In this document: positions 47,291 to 55,707 of the stretch, piece after piece | Numbering within the stretch: the stretch's first letter is position 1 | Layout of the letters: every line of letters begins with the position of its first letter | Source: Candidatus Oscillochloris fontis | GTDB lineage: Bacteria > Chloroflexota > Chloroflexia > Chloroflexales > Chloroflexaceae | Length of the DNA: 64,000 nucleotides | Direction of reading: 5' to 3' | Assembly: GCF_004138135.1 (NCBI RefSeq) | Contig: NZ_RYFD01000008.1 | Coordinates: forward strand, 52,877 to 116,876 | Program-made: the position numbers and the translations under genes | Notes under the pieces: generated by a model | What the model saw: the letters and a program-made list of their open reading frames with translations, nothing else | What the model was told of the DNA's origin: nothing | Database searches by the model: none

Positions 47291-47790
47291 GGCGTTGGCT
47301 TCGGCAGGCTCAGCCAACGCCAACGCGCCCCATGTCTAACAAAACAATCTGCGTAATCTGCGTCATCTGCGGATAAAAAACAATCTGCGCGGCGTTGGCT
47401 TCGGCAGGCTCAGCCAACGCCAACGCGCCCCATGTCTAACAAAACAATCTGCGCAATCTGCGTCATCTGCGGATAAAAAACAATCTGCGCGGCGTTGGCT
47501 TCGGCAGGCTCAGCCAACGCCAACGCGCCCCATGTCTAACAAAACAATCTGCGCAATCTGCGTAATCTGCGGATAAAAAACAACCTGCGCGGCGTTGGCT
47601 TCGGCAAGCTCAGCCAACGCCAACGCGCCCCATGTCTAACAAAACAATCTGCGTAATCTGCGAAATCTGCGGATAAAAAACAATCTGCGCGGCGTTGGCT
47701 TCGGCAGGCTCAGCCAACGCCAACGCGCCCCATGTCTAACAAAACAATCTGCGTAATCTGCGTCATCTGCGGATAAAAAACAATCTGCGG
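47291..47790. repeat. Five head-to-tail 100-base units with an internal hairpin
   Basis: Units start at 47291, 47391, 47491, 47591 and 47691, exactly 100 bases apart. Each begins with a hairpin GGCGTTGGCT-tcggcaggctc-AGCCAACGCC. It continues through AACGCGCCCCATGTCTAAC and two or three AATCTGCG-type words, and closes with GGATAAAAAACAATCTGCGC. Differences between units are single bases (for example GCGTAATC versus GCGCAATC, and one AGGCTC to AAGCTC change). There are no unique spacers, so it is not a CRISPR array. Confidence 0.93.
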
Positions 47791-47804
47791 ATAAACAACC
47801 CGCT

Positions 47805-48434
47805 TCACACCATCTTCTTCTGGATCGCCTTGGTCACTGCGGCCACGCGGTTGTCCACACCGAGCTTCATCAGGATGTTGCTGATGTGGTACTTGACTGT
47901 GGAGAGGCTGACGACCAGCCGCTCGGCGATTTCGGCGTTGTTTAAGCCCTCGACCAGCAACTTCAGCACGTCGCGCTCGCGCTCGGTGAGTCCTTCGCTC
48001 TCTTGGGGTTGCTGGCTGGCATGCACGAGTGCCTGCGTCGCTTCGGGGGCGAGGGTCGGTTTGCCCGCTTTGGCGGCTTTGATCGCCGCAGCTAACTCGC
48101 GGGCGCTGATGTTTTTCATCAGGTAGCCGATGGCTCCGGCTTTGAGGACGTTCTGTACCAGTTCTTCCTCTTGAAAGCTGGTGAGTGCGATGATCTGAAT
48201 ACCCGGATGCTGCTGCTTGATCGCCGCAGTCGCCGCGACGCCATCCATGACTGGCATCATCAGATCCATGAGGATCACATCTGGTTTGAGGATCGCGGCG
48301 CGGGCGATGGCCTGTTCGCCATCTTCGGCTTCGCCAACGAGCTCTAGGTCGGGGTTGACGCTGAGGAATGCACCTAGACCAGAGCGGACAACGGCATGGT
48401 CATCTACGAGCATGATGCGGATTTTGTCAGTCAT
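47805..48434 (-). CDS. NarL/LiaR-type response regulator
   Basis: 209 residues. Receiver: IRIMLVDDHAVVRSGLGAFL, acceptor in VILMDLMMPVMDG, Lys in GYLMKNISARELA. Helix-turn-helix: LTERERDVLKLLVEGLNNAE, then LVVSLSTVKYHISNILMKLG, closest to LiaR-type regulators. GGAAGG lies 5 bases before the ATG. It follows the propeller kinase (48593-51820) in the same direction, separated by a GACGC-type repeat, and is its likely partner. Its stop lies 14 bases from the tandem array. Confidence 0.94.
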   Translation of the reverse strand: MTDKIRIMLVDDHAVVRSGLGAFLSVNPDLELVGEAEDGEQAIARAAILKPDVILMDLMMPVMDGVAATAAIKQQHPGIQIIALTSFQEEELVQNVLKAGAIGYLMKNISARELAAAIKAAKAGKPTLAPEATQALVHASQQPQESEGLTERERDVLKLLVEGLNNAEIAERLVVSLSTVKYHISNILMKLGVDNRVAAVTKAIQKKMV

Positions 48435-48456
48435 ACGCGCCTTCCATGTTCAATCG

Positions 48457-48575
48457 TAACTGTTCACAGTTCTCCTAGCATTCCGGTTTTGACGCCAAGA
48501 CGCTAAGGCGCAAAGCCTTCAACAAAACCTTTGCGTCTTTGCACCTTTGCGTCAATCAGAAGCTTCCTTTACCCC
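48457..48575. repeat. GACGC-type palindromic repeat, copy 2
   Basis: Core 48485-48555 (GGTTTTGACGCCAAGACGC...TTTGCGTCAA) with a left flank CTGTTCACAGTTCTCCTAGC shared with copy 3. Sits between the propeller kinase and its regulator. Confidence 0.8.
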
Positions 48576-48592
48576 AGTGTGAATACTTACGC

Positions 48593-51500
48593 TCAATCAC
48601 GCGCTTGCCAAATCATCGAGATCTGTGTCCCCTCGCCCGGTTCGCTGTAGATACTCAGCTTCACGCCAATCGCTTCGGCGCGTTCGCGCATGATTTTGAG
48701 GCCGAGATGATCGGCTGTGACTGTCGCTGGATCGAAGCCGATCCCATTGTCGGTTACGCTTAGGCGGACGGTGTCGCCCAGCCGGAGGGTGACGACGGCT
48801 TGGCTGGCTTTGGCGTGCTTGACGACGTTGTTCAGTGCTTCCTGGACGAGTCGGTAGAGGCCGATCTGGACATCGGGCGGGAGTTTGCGTTCGCCTTCGC
48901 TGCTGAGTTGGATGTTCATGCGCGAGCGACCGATCAGGGCTTCGGTCAGTTGGCGTAAGAGTATGGGCAGCGGTACTTCTACCAGGGCGTTGGGGCGCAG
49001 TTCTACGAGCAGGGTGCGCATTTCTGCCAGCGCGCCGCGTGTGAGTTGGCGTATCTCCTCTAGGCGGCGTTTGCCCTCATCTGGATTCATCGCCCAAATA
49101 TCGGGCAGCACGTCGGCGATCAGGGTGGTGGAGAAGAGGGTTTGGGTGACGGCGTCGTGCAGGTCGCGGGCCAGACGGGTGCGCTCGGCGCTTACGGCGT
49201 CTTGCGCGGCTTTCTCGCGTAGGCGTTCGTTGGCAAGATTCAGTTCCTCGGTGCGCTCGGCAATGCGCTGTTCGAGTATCTTCTGCAATTGGGCGTTTTG
49301 TTCGCGCACTGCCCGCACGCGCCAATGCAGTCCTATGCCAACCAGCGCAACCACACTTAGGAACAGCCCCACCTGGAACGGCCAGGTCTGCCAGAAGGGC
49401 GGCGTCACCGTCAGCCGCAACGCGGTTCCGGTCTCGTTCCAGACGCCGTCGCTGTTGGCGGCACGCACGCGGAAGGTGTAGTTGCCGCCGGGTAGGTTGG
49501 TGTAGCTGGCGTAGTTGCGTGTGCCAGCTTGCACCCACTCTTTATCGAAGCCTTCCAGTGTGTAGGCATACTGGTTTTTGTCGGGTGATTGGAAATCGAG
49601 CGCGGCAAATTCAAATGCGATGAAGTTCTGGTCGTAGTTCAGGCGCACCGTTTGCGCCGGGTCAAACGCCTGGGATGTGTTGAAGATCGCAACGTCGGTG
49701 ATGACCACCGGGGGCGGGAGTTCGTTCGGGCGCAGGTTGAGCGGGTCGAAGACGCTGAAGCCGTTGACGCCGCCCACATAAAAATCGCCGCTGCGGGCCT
49801 GAAAATAGGCATTCGAGTTAAATTCGTTGCCTTGCAGGCCGTCGCTCTTTTCGTAGACCAAGAATGCTTCGGTCTGGGTGTCGAACCTGACCACGCCATG
49901 ATTGGTGGTCAGCCAGAGGAAGCCCTCTCTATCCCACAAAAGCCCCATAATCGAGGCGTTGGGCAGGCCGTTCTTCTCGGTATAGATGCTGAACTGACCC
50001 GTCTGGAGGTTGTAGCGGTTGAGTCCGGCCTGGGTTCCCAGCCAGACGAAGCCATCAGGGGTTGGGAGTATCGTCCAGACCCCGTCGTTGCTGAGTGAGT
50101 TGGGGTTGGCGGGGTCGTTTTTCAGGCTGGCGAAGCTCGCTGTGGCGGGGTCTAGGCTGAGAGGGTCAGAAAGGTCGAGGCGGTAGAGTCCGCCGCCCCA
50201 GGTTCCCGCCCACAGTTCATCTCCTACGAGGCCAAGCGAGACCGGCGGCGCGGACAGGGGATAGTTGACAAAGCCCGTCGCACCAGGGTCGAGGCGGGAA
50301 AGACCAGCGAAACTGCTCACCCACAGCCGCCCGGCTTGGTCGCGGATGAGGTTGGTGACCTGGTTATCGAGCAGGCTGTTGGGGTTGGCAGGGTCGTTCT
50401 GGTAGCGGGTGAAGATGCCGGTGTGGGGATCGAAGCGGTTCAGACCGCTGCCGAGGGTGCCGACCCAGAGCGTGTCATCGGGATTGGCATAGAGGGTAAG
50501 CACCATATCACCGGAGATACTGTTGGGGTCGGTCGGGTCGGAACGGTAGGGCGTAAACTCGCCGCTGGCCGGGTCGAAGCGCACCAGCCCGTTTTCGATG
50601 CTCCCCAGCCAGATGATGCCGTCGCTGGTTTCGCTAAAGGCGCTGACGTGGTTGCTGGGCAGGCTCTTGGGGTTGGCGGCATCGTGGCGGTAGGTGCGGA
50701 ATTGCAGCGTATCGAGGTTGAGCTTGTTGATACCCGCGCTGAGCGTGCCCACCCAGATGACGCCGGAACGGTCGGGGAGGACGGTAAAGGTGTTGTCGCT
50801 AGAAAGGCTTTCGGGGTCGGCAGGGTTGTGGTGGATACCGATAAACGTTCCATCGGGAGCCATCCGCCAGAGACCACCCGACCAACTCGTTGCCCAGAGC
50901 GCCCCTTCATGGTCGAAGGCTAGATTGGTGAAGTTGTTATCGGCAATCTGGCTATCAAAGGTTTGGCTGTTGTCGAAGTGGGCACACGCGCCGGTTTGGG
51001 GGGTATAGCGGTCGAGGCCACCACCCGCAATGCCGTAGCCACCATAGGCGATCCACAGCGCAGCGCCATCAGCGGCGGGCATGAGGTCGGCGATGTTCGG
51101 GGCCGCGAGGCAGTCGCCGGTTTTTTCGAGATGTTGGGCCGTGCCGGTAGCCGGGTCGAACAGGTTCAGCCCAGCGCCGGGAATGTTGAACGCGCCAGTG
51201 CCGATCCACAGTTTGCCATCGGCAGCGGGCAGAATGACCGAGATGGCATCGCTGGAGAGGCTGGCGGGGTCGTTGGGGTTGTGGTGGAAGTGGGTAAACT
51301 GCCCGCTAACCGGGTCGAAGCGATCCAGCCCACCGAGCGTGGCCACCCAGTAGATACCCTGCCCATCCTGGAAGATGTCGGTGACAATCGGGTGGCCGAG
51401 GCTATTGGGGTTGGCCGGGTCGGGCACATAGCGGGTAACCTGCTGAGTTGCCGGGTCGAAGCGGTTCAGACCGCCGCCCCAGGTGCCAATCCACACCATA

Positions 51501-51820
51501 CCGTCGCGGTCTTCGTAGAGCGCGATGATGCTGTTATGGCTGAGACTGGCGGGGTTATCGGGATCATGCTTGAAGTGGGTGAGGCTGTAGCCGTTGTAGC
51601 GGTTCAGCCCATCTTGCGTGCCGATCCACAAGTAGCCCTGGCGGTCTTGCAGCAGTGCCAGCCCGGCATTTTGCGAGAGGCCATCATCAATGGTGAGATG
51701 CTCGAAGCGCAGGTGTGCGCCGGGGGCGAAGCTGACACCGGCCTCACCTGCGGCGGCGGGCTGAAGGTTGATGAACAGCAAAAGGATGGGCAGAATGAGC
51801 AGGAGTCGGCGCATCATCAT
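48593..51820 (-). CDS. Two-component propeller sensor kinase (Reg_prop-Y_Y_Y-HisKA_3)
   Basis: 1075 residues. Signal peptide MMMRRLLLILPILLLFINLQ followed by PAAAGEAG. About fourteen Reg_prop blades with the pattern W-I/V-G-T-x-G-G-L-N-R-F-D-P (for example GMVWIGTWGGGLNRFDP) fill residues 40-690, a double beta-propeller. The Y_Y_Y domain (YAYTLEGFDKEWVQAGTRNY, NLPGGNYTFRVRAANSDG) is at about 730-800. One membrane helix FQVGLFLSVVALVGIGLHW is at about 815. A coiled coil, HisKA_3 with RTRLARDLHDAVTQTLFSTT and HATPase with DNGIGFDPATV and LGLKIMRERAEAIG follow. The blades face outside the cell. In Bacteroidetes such sensors detect glycans; ligand unknown here. Acts with the regulator at 47805. 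Confidence 0.94.
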   Translation of the reverse strand: MMMRRLLLILPILLLFINLQPAAAGEAGVSFAPGAHLRFEHLTIDDGLSQNAGLALLQDRQGYLWIGTQDGLNRYNGYSLTHFKHDPDNPASLSHNSIIALYEDRDGMVWIGTWGGGLNRFDPATQQVTRYVPDPANPNSLGHPIVTDIFQDGQGIYWVATLGGLDRFDPVSGQFTHFHHNPNDPASLSSDAISVILPAADGKLWIGTGAFNIPGAGLNLFDPATGTAQHLEKTGDCLAAPNIADLMPAADGAALWIAYGGYGIAGGGLDRYTPQTGACAHFDNSQTFDSQIADNNFTNLAFDHEGALWATSWSGGLWRMAPDGTFIGIHHNPADPESLSSDNTFTVLPDRSGVIWVGTLSAGINKLNLDTLQFRTYRHDAANPKSLPSNHVSAFSETSDGIIWLGSIENGLVRFDPASGEFTPYRSDPTDPNSISGDMVLTLYANPDDTLWVGTLGSGLNRFDPHTGIFTRYQNDPANPNSLLDNQVTNLIRDQAGRLWVSSFAGLSRLDPGATGFVNYPLSAPPVSLGLVGDELWAGTWGGGLYRLDLSDPLSLDPATASFASLKNDPANPNSLSNDGVWTILPTPDGFVWLGTQAGLNRYNLQTGQFSIYTEKNGLPNASIMGLLWDREGFLWLTTNHGVVRFDTQTEAFLVYEKSDGLQGNEFNSNAYFQARSGDFYVGGVNGFSVFDPLNLRPNELPPPVVITDVAIFNTSQAFDPAQTVRLNYDQNFIAFEFAALDFQSPDKNQYAYTLEGFDKEWVQAGTRNYASYTNLPGGNYTFRVRAANSDGVWNETGTALRLTVTPPFWQTWPFQVGLFLSVVALVGIGLHWRVRAVREQNAQLQKILEQRIAERTEELNLANERLREKAAQDAVSAERTRLARDLHDAVTQTLFSTTLIADVLPDIWAMNPDEGKRRLEEIRQLTRGALAEMRTLLVELRPNALVEVPLPILLRQLTEALIGRSRMNIQLSSEGERKLPPDVQIGLYRLVQEALNNVVKHAKASQAVVTLRLGDTVRLSVTDNGIGFDPATVTADHLGLKIMRERAEAIGVKLSIYSEPGEGTQISMIWQARD

Positions 51821-51832
51821 AGCTTTAATCGT

Positions 51833-52759
51833 CTACCATTCCTTAACCCATGGCTCGGATACATCATACGCGGTGAACCCCAGCGAGGCATACAGCGCCC
51901 CGGCGGCTTCAGAGTAGGAGCCAACCGTGCAGTGCGTGGCCCCCAGATCACGGACGCGCCGCAGCCCCTCGGCCATGAGCGCCTTGCCCAAACCTTTGCG
52001 CTGATGTTCAGGATGCGTTCCGACCGGCTCAAAGGCAGCGATGTGGGTGACATCATCATACCAGAGCGTGCAGAAGGCGGCCAACGTGCCGTTCGGGGCA
52101 ACCGCCACCAAATCGAGGTCGCGGCGGTAGAGCGGAGCGCGCTGGAGGTTGGCGTACCACTCCCACCCCACATAGCTTGCATCCGGCGCATCCGGGTGGA
52201 AGGTCTTCCATGAGAGCCAACTACGAGCCGGATGCTCGCCGACATCGCCCAGGGCGCGTAGGCTATAGCCTGCGGGTGTGGGCACAGCAGGAAGCGGCTG
52301 GCTCATCTCGCGGCGGCGCTGGTATTCGGGAGGCTTGCCCTTGGTATAACCGCGCCGTTTCAGCACATCCTGCCGCACGTGGTCGTACTCATGCGCCCAG
52401 ACCACCAGCCGCTGACTCCCATTGGCCTGGGTGGTCGCAAACTGCGTCTCGGCCGCTGAAAGCATTGCCACTTCAAGTTCGAGACAGTGGAATGCAGGAT
52501 GCACCTGCAAAAAGGCTTCCCCCGCCCCATCGGGATGCAGCACGGCGGCCAGACGACCATCGGCGGCTTCCCACATAAAAACCGCCGCCGAAAGGTTGAA
52601 TTTGAGGATATTCTCGTTAATATGCCAGCGCCAATAATCCCAGCGGTAGAGCGGCCAACCAATTTCACGCCGGTCGTTCGCTAAGAGCACTTCGCGCAAG
52701 AACGTGCGGATGTTCCAGTAGTCGCGGTCGGATTGGTATTTGCGCTGTGTGAGTTTCAT
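51833..52759 (-). CDS. GNAT-family N-acetyltransferase
   Basis: 308 residues from the ATG at 52759 (MKLTQRKYQSDRDYWNIRTF); a longer start at 52789 falls in a hairpin. The C-terminal half has the acetyl-CoA-binding motif GTHPEHQRKGLGKALMAEGL (Q/R-x-x-G-x-G/A type), then VGSYSEAAGALYASLGF. The N-terminal half resembles a second, degenerate GNAT lobe (VFMWEAADGRLAAVLHPDG, LKRRGYTKGKPPEYQRRREM). It lies 12 bases upstream of the propeller kinase and may be co-transcribed. Substrate unknown. Confidence 0.85.
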   Translation of the reverse strand: MKLTQRKYQSDRDYWNIRTFLREVLLANDRREIGWPLYRWDYWRWHINENILKFNLSAAVFMWEAADGRLAAVLHPDGAGEAFLQVHPAFHCLELEVAMLSAAETQFATTQANGSQRLVVWAHEYDHVRQDVLKRRGYTKGKPPEYQRRREMSQPLPAVPTPAGYSLRALGDVGEHPARSWLSWKTFHPDAPDASYVGWEWYANLQRAPLYRRDLDLVAVAPNGTLAAFCTLWYDDVTHIAAFEPVGTHPEHQRKGLGKALMAEGLRRVRDLGATHCTVGSYSEAAGALYASLGFTAYDVSEPWVKEW

Positions 52760-52787
52760 AGGTTTATCATACCTGCGCCACAACAAC

Positions 52788-52838
52788 AACTCCCCCGCCG
52801 CTGGGGGAGTTTGACCTTGGTCAGGTGGCTAGGTTATA
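52788..52838. repeat. AACTCCCCC hairpin element, copy 1
   Basis: AACTCCCCC-gccgct-GGGGGAGTT followed by TTGACCTTGGTCAGGTGGCTAGG. A second element with the same hairpin arms and GGTCAGGTGG tail is at 55522-55570. Confidence 0.65.
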
Positions 52839-52872
52839 CCTTGATGTTACACCGCAGGATCAGCGTCGTCAC

Positions 52873-54108
52873 CTACGGCAAAACGGTCTTGACCATTGCT
52901 TCCACGAAACGATCCGATTCACTCACCCAGGGGGTGTGCCCCGAATACTCAAACCAGACGATCTGCTTGTGCGGGGCCTCTAGCACGGCGTAATAGTCTT
53001 CGACAAAGACCGCTGGGGCGTTGATGTCGTGGCGGCCAAGCAGGAAGTAGACCGGAACCTCCAGCTTTGTAGCCTGCTGGCGGAAATCCACCTCCCAGAG
53101 CTGCGGGTAGACCACATCCAGGGTTTGCAGCACGCCCCGGAACCAACTCACCTTGTCATACAGGCCATATTCGGGAGCGGCGAGGTCGCGCCAAGTGTTA
53201 AAGCCGTTATCCCGAATGGCGGGGTTCTGGTTCATATAGGCGAAGGTGTCGCCCAGGAAGGCGGCCTCCTTCCACGCCATGCCGGAGCCATAGTAGGGCG
53301 GCGGGCCTTGTTTGGTCAGCGCCTCCACCTTGGCACTGTCGCCACGCTGGCGCGCCCAATCCAGGGCGAACTCGTAGCACATCAGGTCGTTTTCGAGGAA
53401 GGCCACCATCTGCCCGGTGCCAATAAAGGCATGGAAATCCTCAGGGTAACGCTGGACGAGCCAAATCCCCAGCGCACTGCCCCACGATTCACCCAAGACA
53501 TAGACCTTCTCCTGCTTGAAGCGTTCCTTCAAGATCGACACCAGGGCGTGAGCATCTTCAATGTAGCGCTCAGGGGTCAGAGTGGCGCGGTCAACCGCAT
53601 CGAGAGATTTGCCTGAACCGGGTTGCTCCCAGTTGACGACGACAAAGTGGTCTTCCAAGCCGCCCAGCGCAAAGCGTGCGGAGGCCAATTGACTGCCGCC
53701 CGGCCCGCCCGCAAGGAAGAGCAGCACCGGTTTGGTCGTGTCTTTGCTTCGGATCGAAATCCACTGCTGGCTACCGTTAAGCGTGACGGTTTCGAGCGTG
53801 GCGATACTGCCGGGCAGGGGCTTGCCGTCTGTACCCAGGATGGGCGGGGTCATGGCAAAGGACTGCGAGGCAACCACGGCCAGCGCGCCAACCGCGAACA
53901 CCCCAACCAGCGCCACCAAGGTCGCTTTCCCGGCGGGTTGGAGGGCGAAAAAGGCGAACAACAATCCCAGGTCAACTGCGGCCAACGGAACCCAGACCCA
54001 GGCGGGAACGGCGGTGGCCTGGGGCAAGAGGAGAACCGGCAGGCAGAAGATGAGTGCCAACACAAGGGCCAGCAGGCGACCAAGAAAGATGAGAAACTTT
54101 TTGTACAT
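52873..54108 (-). CDS. Membrane-anchored alpha/beta hydrolase (prolyl aminopeptidase-like)
   Basis: 411 residues. Three hydrophobic segments at the N terminus (residues about 5-30, 35-55 and 65-85; LLALVLALIFCLPVLLLP is the first) anchor the protein. The hydrolase domain has LFLAGGPGGSQLASARF (oxyanion region), the nucleophile elbow VLGESWGSALGIW, an acid in FLLGRHDINAPAVF and a histidine in EYSGHTPWVSESDR, so the triad is complete. Resembles proline iminopeptidase-type hydrolases. Substrate unknown. A GACGC-type repeat lies upstream, between it and the CPBP gene. Confidence 0.88.
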   Translation of the reverse strand: MYKKFLIFLGRLLALVLALIFCLPVLLLPQATAVPAWVWVPLAAVDLGLLFAFFALQPAGKATLVALVGVFAVGALAVVASQSFAMTPPILGTDGKPLPGSIATLETVTLNGSQQWISIRSKDTTKPVLLFLAGGPGGSQLASARFALGGLEDHFVVVNWEQPGSGKSLDAVDRATLTPERYIEDAHALVSILKERFKQEKVYVLGESWGSALGIWLVQRYPEDFHAFIGTGQMVAFLENDLMCYEFALDWARQRGDSAKVEALTKQGPPPYYGSGMAWKEAAFLGDTFAYMNQNPAIRDNGFNTWRDLAAPEYGLYDKVSWFRGVLQTLDVVYPQLWEVDFRQQATKLEVPVYFLLGRHDINAPAVFVEDYYAVLEAPHKQIVWFEYSGHTPWVSESDRFVEAMVKTVLP

Positions 54109-54135
54109 CAGTGTTCCTTCTACTCTACTGCGGTG

Positions 54136-54256
54136 AGTAACTGTTTACAGTTCTCCTCGCATTCCGGTTTTGACGCAAAGACGCCAAGGCGCAAAGCCTT
54201 CAACAAAACCTTTGCGCCTTGGCGCCTTGGCGTCAACCAAAGGCTTCGGAGTTACC
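54136..54256. repeat. GACGC-type palindromic repeat, copy 3
   Basis: Core 54166-54236 with the left flank CTGTTTACAGTTCTCCTCGC shared with copy 2 and a GTTACCC right end shared with copy 1. The CPBP gene stop TAA lies in that end. Confidence 0.82.
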
Positions 54257-55079
54257 CGTAAGATGCGTGTGCGCCAGAACGCCGGATGAACAACCAGATG
54301 CAGGCCGCTGCCAGCATAGCCAGCCCGGTGCTGATCGCCGTCCAGGTCAGTTCTTCGGCGGCGGTGGTGTAGGTTTGCCCAAAAATCAAGGCACTGGAAG
54401 AGAGACTGGCATGCATAAAGTAGGCGAGCAGCAGACTGCCCTGGGTTCGTTCATAGACCCAGGTGATAATGAATGACCAAGCAGTCAACAAGATCGGGCC
54501 GAGCATGCTAATCAAGAGCAGCGAATCGAAACCCCGGCCACCAAGCGCGAAGTAATCCGCATAGCCGTGCCACACGCCACCCCAGACCAACCCCAGCAGC
54601 AGGGTGGCGACGAGGGGGGAGTGGCGTTTGAGCAGATGCGGCAGGAGGAAACCGCGCCAGCCAAACTCTTCCATCAACCCGGCGGTGAGACCGAGGGCAA
54701 TGCCGGGGCCGAGCAGATTGAGCATCGCGCCGCTATCCAGCGGGTAGCCAGCCAACCAGCGTACAAGCGGCGTAAGCGCTGTCACCGCAGGAATGACCAG
54801 CAGAGCCAACCACCAGCGGCCCACCTTCCCCATGCGTACCCTAGCCCACAGAGCTTGCAGCCCTTCACGCCCATAAACCAGCCACGTAGTGAAGATGCCA
54901 CTGAGTGAAGGCCCAAACCCACCCAGAATGACGAAGATGAAGGCGCTAGGCGGGGCTTGCATCAACCCGCCGGGTTTGATGTACAGGAAGAGACATGACC
55001 AGATTCCAAATGACCAGATCATCGTCAGGATGATGTAGGTAAGTATGGGATGCCGGGTAAACCAGGTATTGATGTTCAT
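54252..55079 (-). CDS. CPBP-family intramembrane metalloprotease
   Basis: 275 residues, about seven hydrophobic segments. The ABI/CPBP motifs are present: MEEFGWRGFLLPHLLKR (E-E-x-x-x-R) and LLGLVWGGVWHGYADYF (H of the second motif), with FIITWVYERTQGSLLLAYFM HASLSS as the third (split here after FM). These are the catalytic residues of type II CAAX-prenyl protease relatives. Its ATG overlaps the stop of the 55076-55447 gene. The final codons SYG-stop end in a repeat-derived TAA. Often linked to bacteriocin self-immunity or stress; the role here is unknown. Confidence 0.9.
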   Translation of the reverse strand: MNINTWFTRHPILTYIILTMIWSFGIWSCLFLYIKPGGLMQAPPSAFIFVILGGFGPSLSGIFTTWLVYGREGLQALWARVRMGKVGRWWLALLVIPAVTALTPLVRWLAGYPLDSGAMLNLLGPGIALGLTAGLMEEFGWRGFLLPHLLKRHSPLVATLLLGLVWGGVWHGYADYFALGGRGFDSLLLISMLGPILLTAWSFIITWVYERTQGSLLLAYFMHASLSSSALIFGQTYTTAAEELTWTAISTGLAMLAAACIWLFIRRSGAHASYG

Positions 55080-55447
55080 AGATGATTCCTAGTTAAAACA
55101 CCATTGAGTAGCAAAAACGCACCGGACGCTAGGAGCAGCAACATCCCAACGCTGGCCCAGTTGAGGTCAAACAGGAACATGGCCAAGACGAGACACAAGA
55201 CAAACCCGCCAAACATGGATGTACGCACAGCGGCGGTTATACGCCCAGCTTGTTGGTAGCTGTCCCATGCGGCACTGAAAACGCCGGTGGCGGGCAGCAA
55301 GATGAACAGTGCCCACCAGTTGTGCAGGCTAAAACCGGTCAGTTTTTGCAGCAACAAGATCATACCGAGGCCAATCAGCATGGCTCCATCAATCCGGCCA
55401 CTGGTGTGGTAGCGGCTGGTAGGATTAAAAGAGGTTGGCTCGTTCAT
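55076..55447 (-). CDS. Small membrane protein of unknown function
   Basis: 123 residues with four hydrophobic helices (MLIGLGMILLLQKLTGF, WWALFILLPATGVFSAAW, MFGGFVLCLVLAMFLF, SVGMLLLLASGAFLLLNGV). The pattern of short helices with a conserved W-W-A-L-F-I-L-L-P-A segment is like LiaF/DUF5668-type N-terminal membrane regions. It overlaps the CPBP gene start by 4 bases (ATGA), so both are one unit. A terminator-like hairpin lies in the leader. Confidence 0.8.
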   Translation of the reverse strand: MNEPTSFNPTSRYHTSGRIDGAMLIGLGMILLLQKLTGFSLHNWWALFILLPATGVFSAAWDSYQQAGRITAAVRTSMFGGFVLCLVLAMFLFDLNWASVGMLLLLASGAFLLLNGVLTRNHL

Positions 55448-55521
55448 GGGGTTCCTTCTTGCGGTTGTCGTAGCGAAAGGCTTCTATGGACTAACCCAAT
55501 GATACGTTTGGGGAACAAAAA

Positions 55522-55570
55522 ACTCCCCCGTCGAGGGGGGAGTTGCTGACTGGTCAGGTGGACAGGAGAT
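55522..55570 (-). terminator. AACTCCCCC hairpin element, copy 2, in leader of the 55447 gene
   Basis: On the minus strand AACTCCCCC and GGGGGAGTT pair and are followed by TTTTTTG, a terminator shape about 65 bases before the gene start. Preceded on that strand by CCACCTGACCAGTCAGC, shared with copy 1 at 52788-52838. Possible attenuator or dispersed repeat. Confidence 0.6.
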
Positions 55571-55707
55571 TGGTTTTTCAGCTAGGAGCACGGGCACATC
55601 AAACCAACGGGTCGAGCCTCAGATCTCCCCGCAAGTTTCAGGGGGCGTTGTCGTTTTAATGGTATAATTTTTGCTCGTGCTGTCAAGGTTCATACCAAAG
55701 GTGCCCT

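Noticed and set aside
47291..47790. CRISPR array
   Set aside because: Units abut without unique spacers, the 100-base unit is too long, and no cas genes are present.
52813..52872. T-box or other riboswitch between hydrolase and GNAT genes
   Set aside because: Only a short shared GGTCAGGTGG tail and a hairpin are visible; no T-box or known aptamer core.
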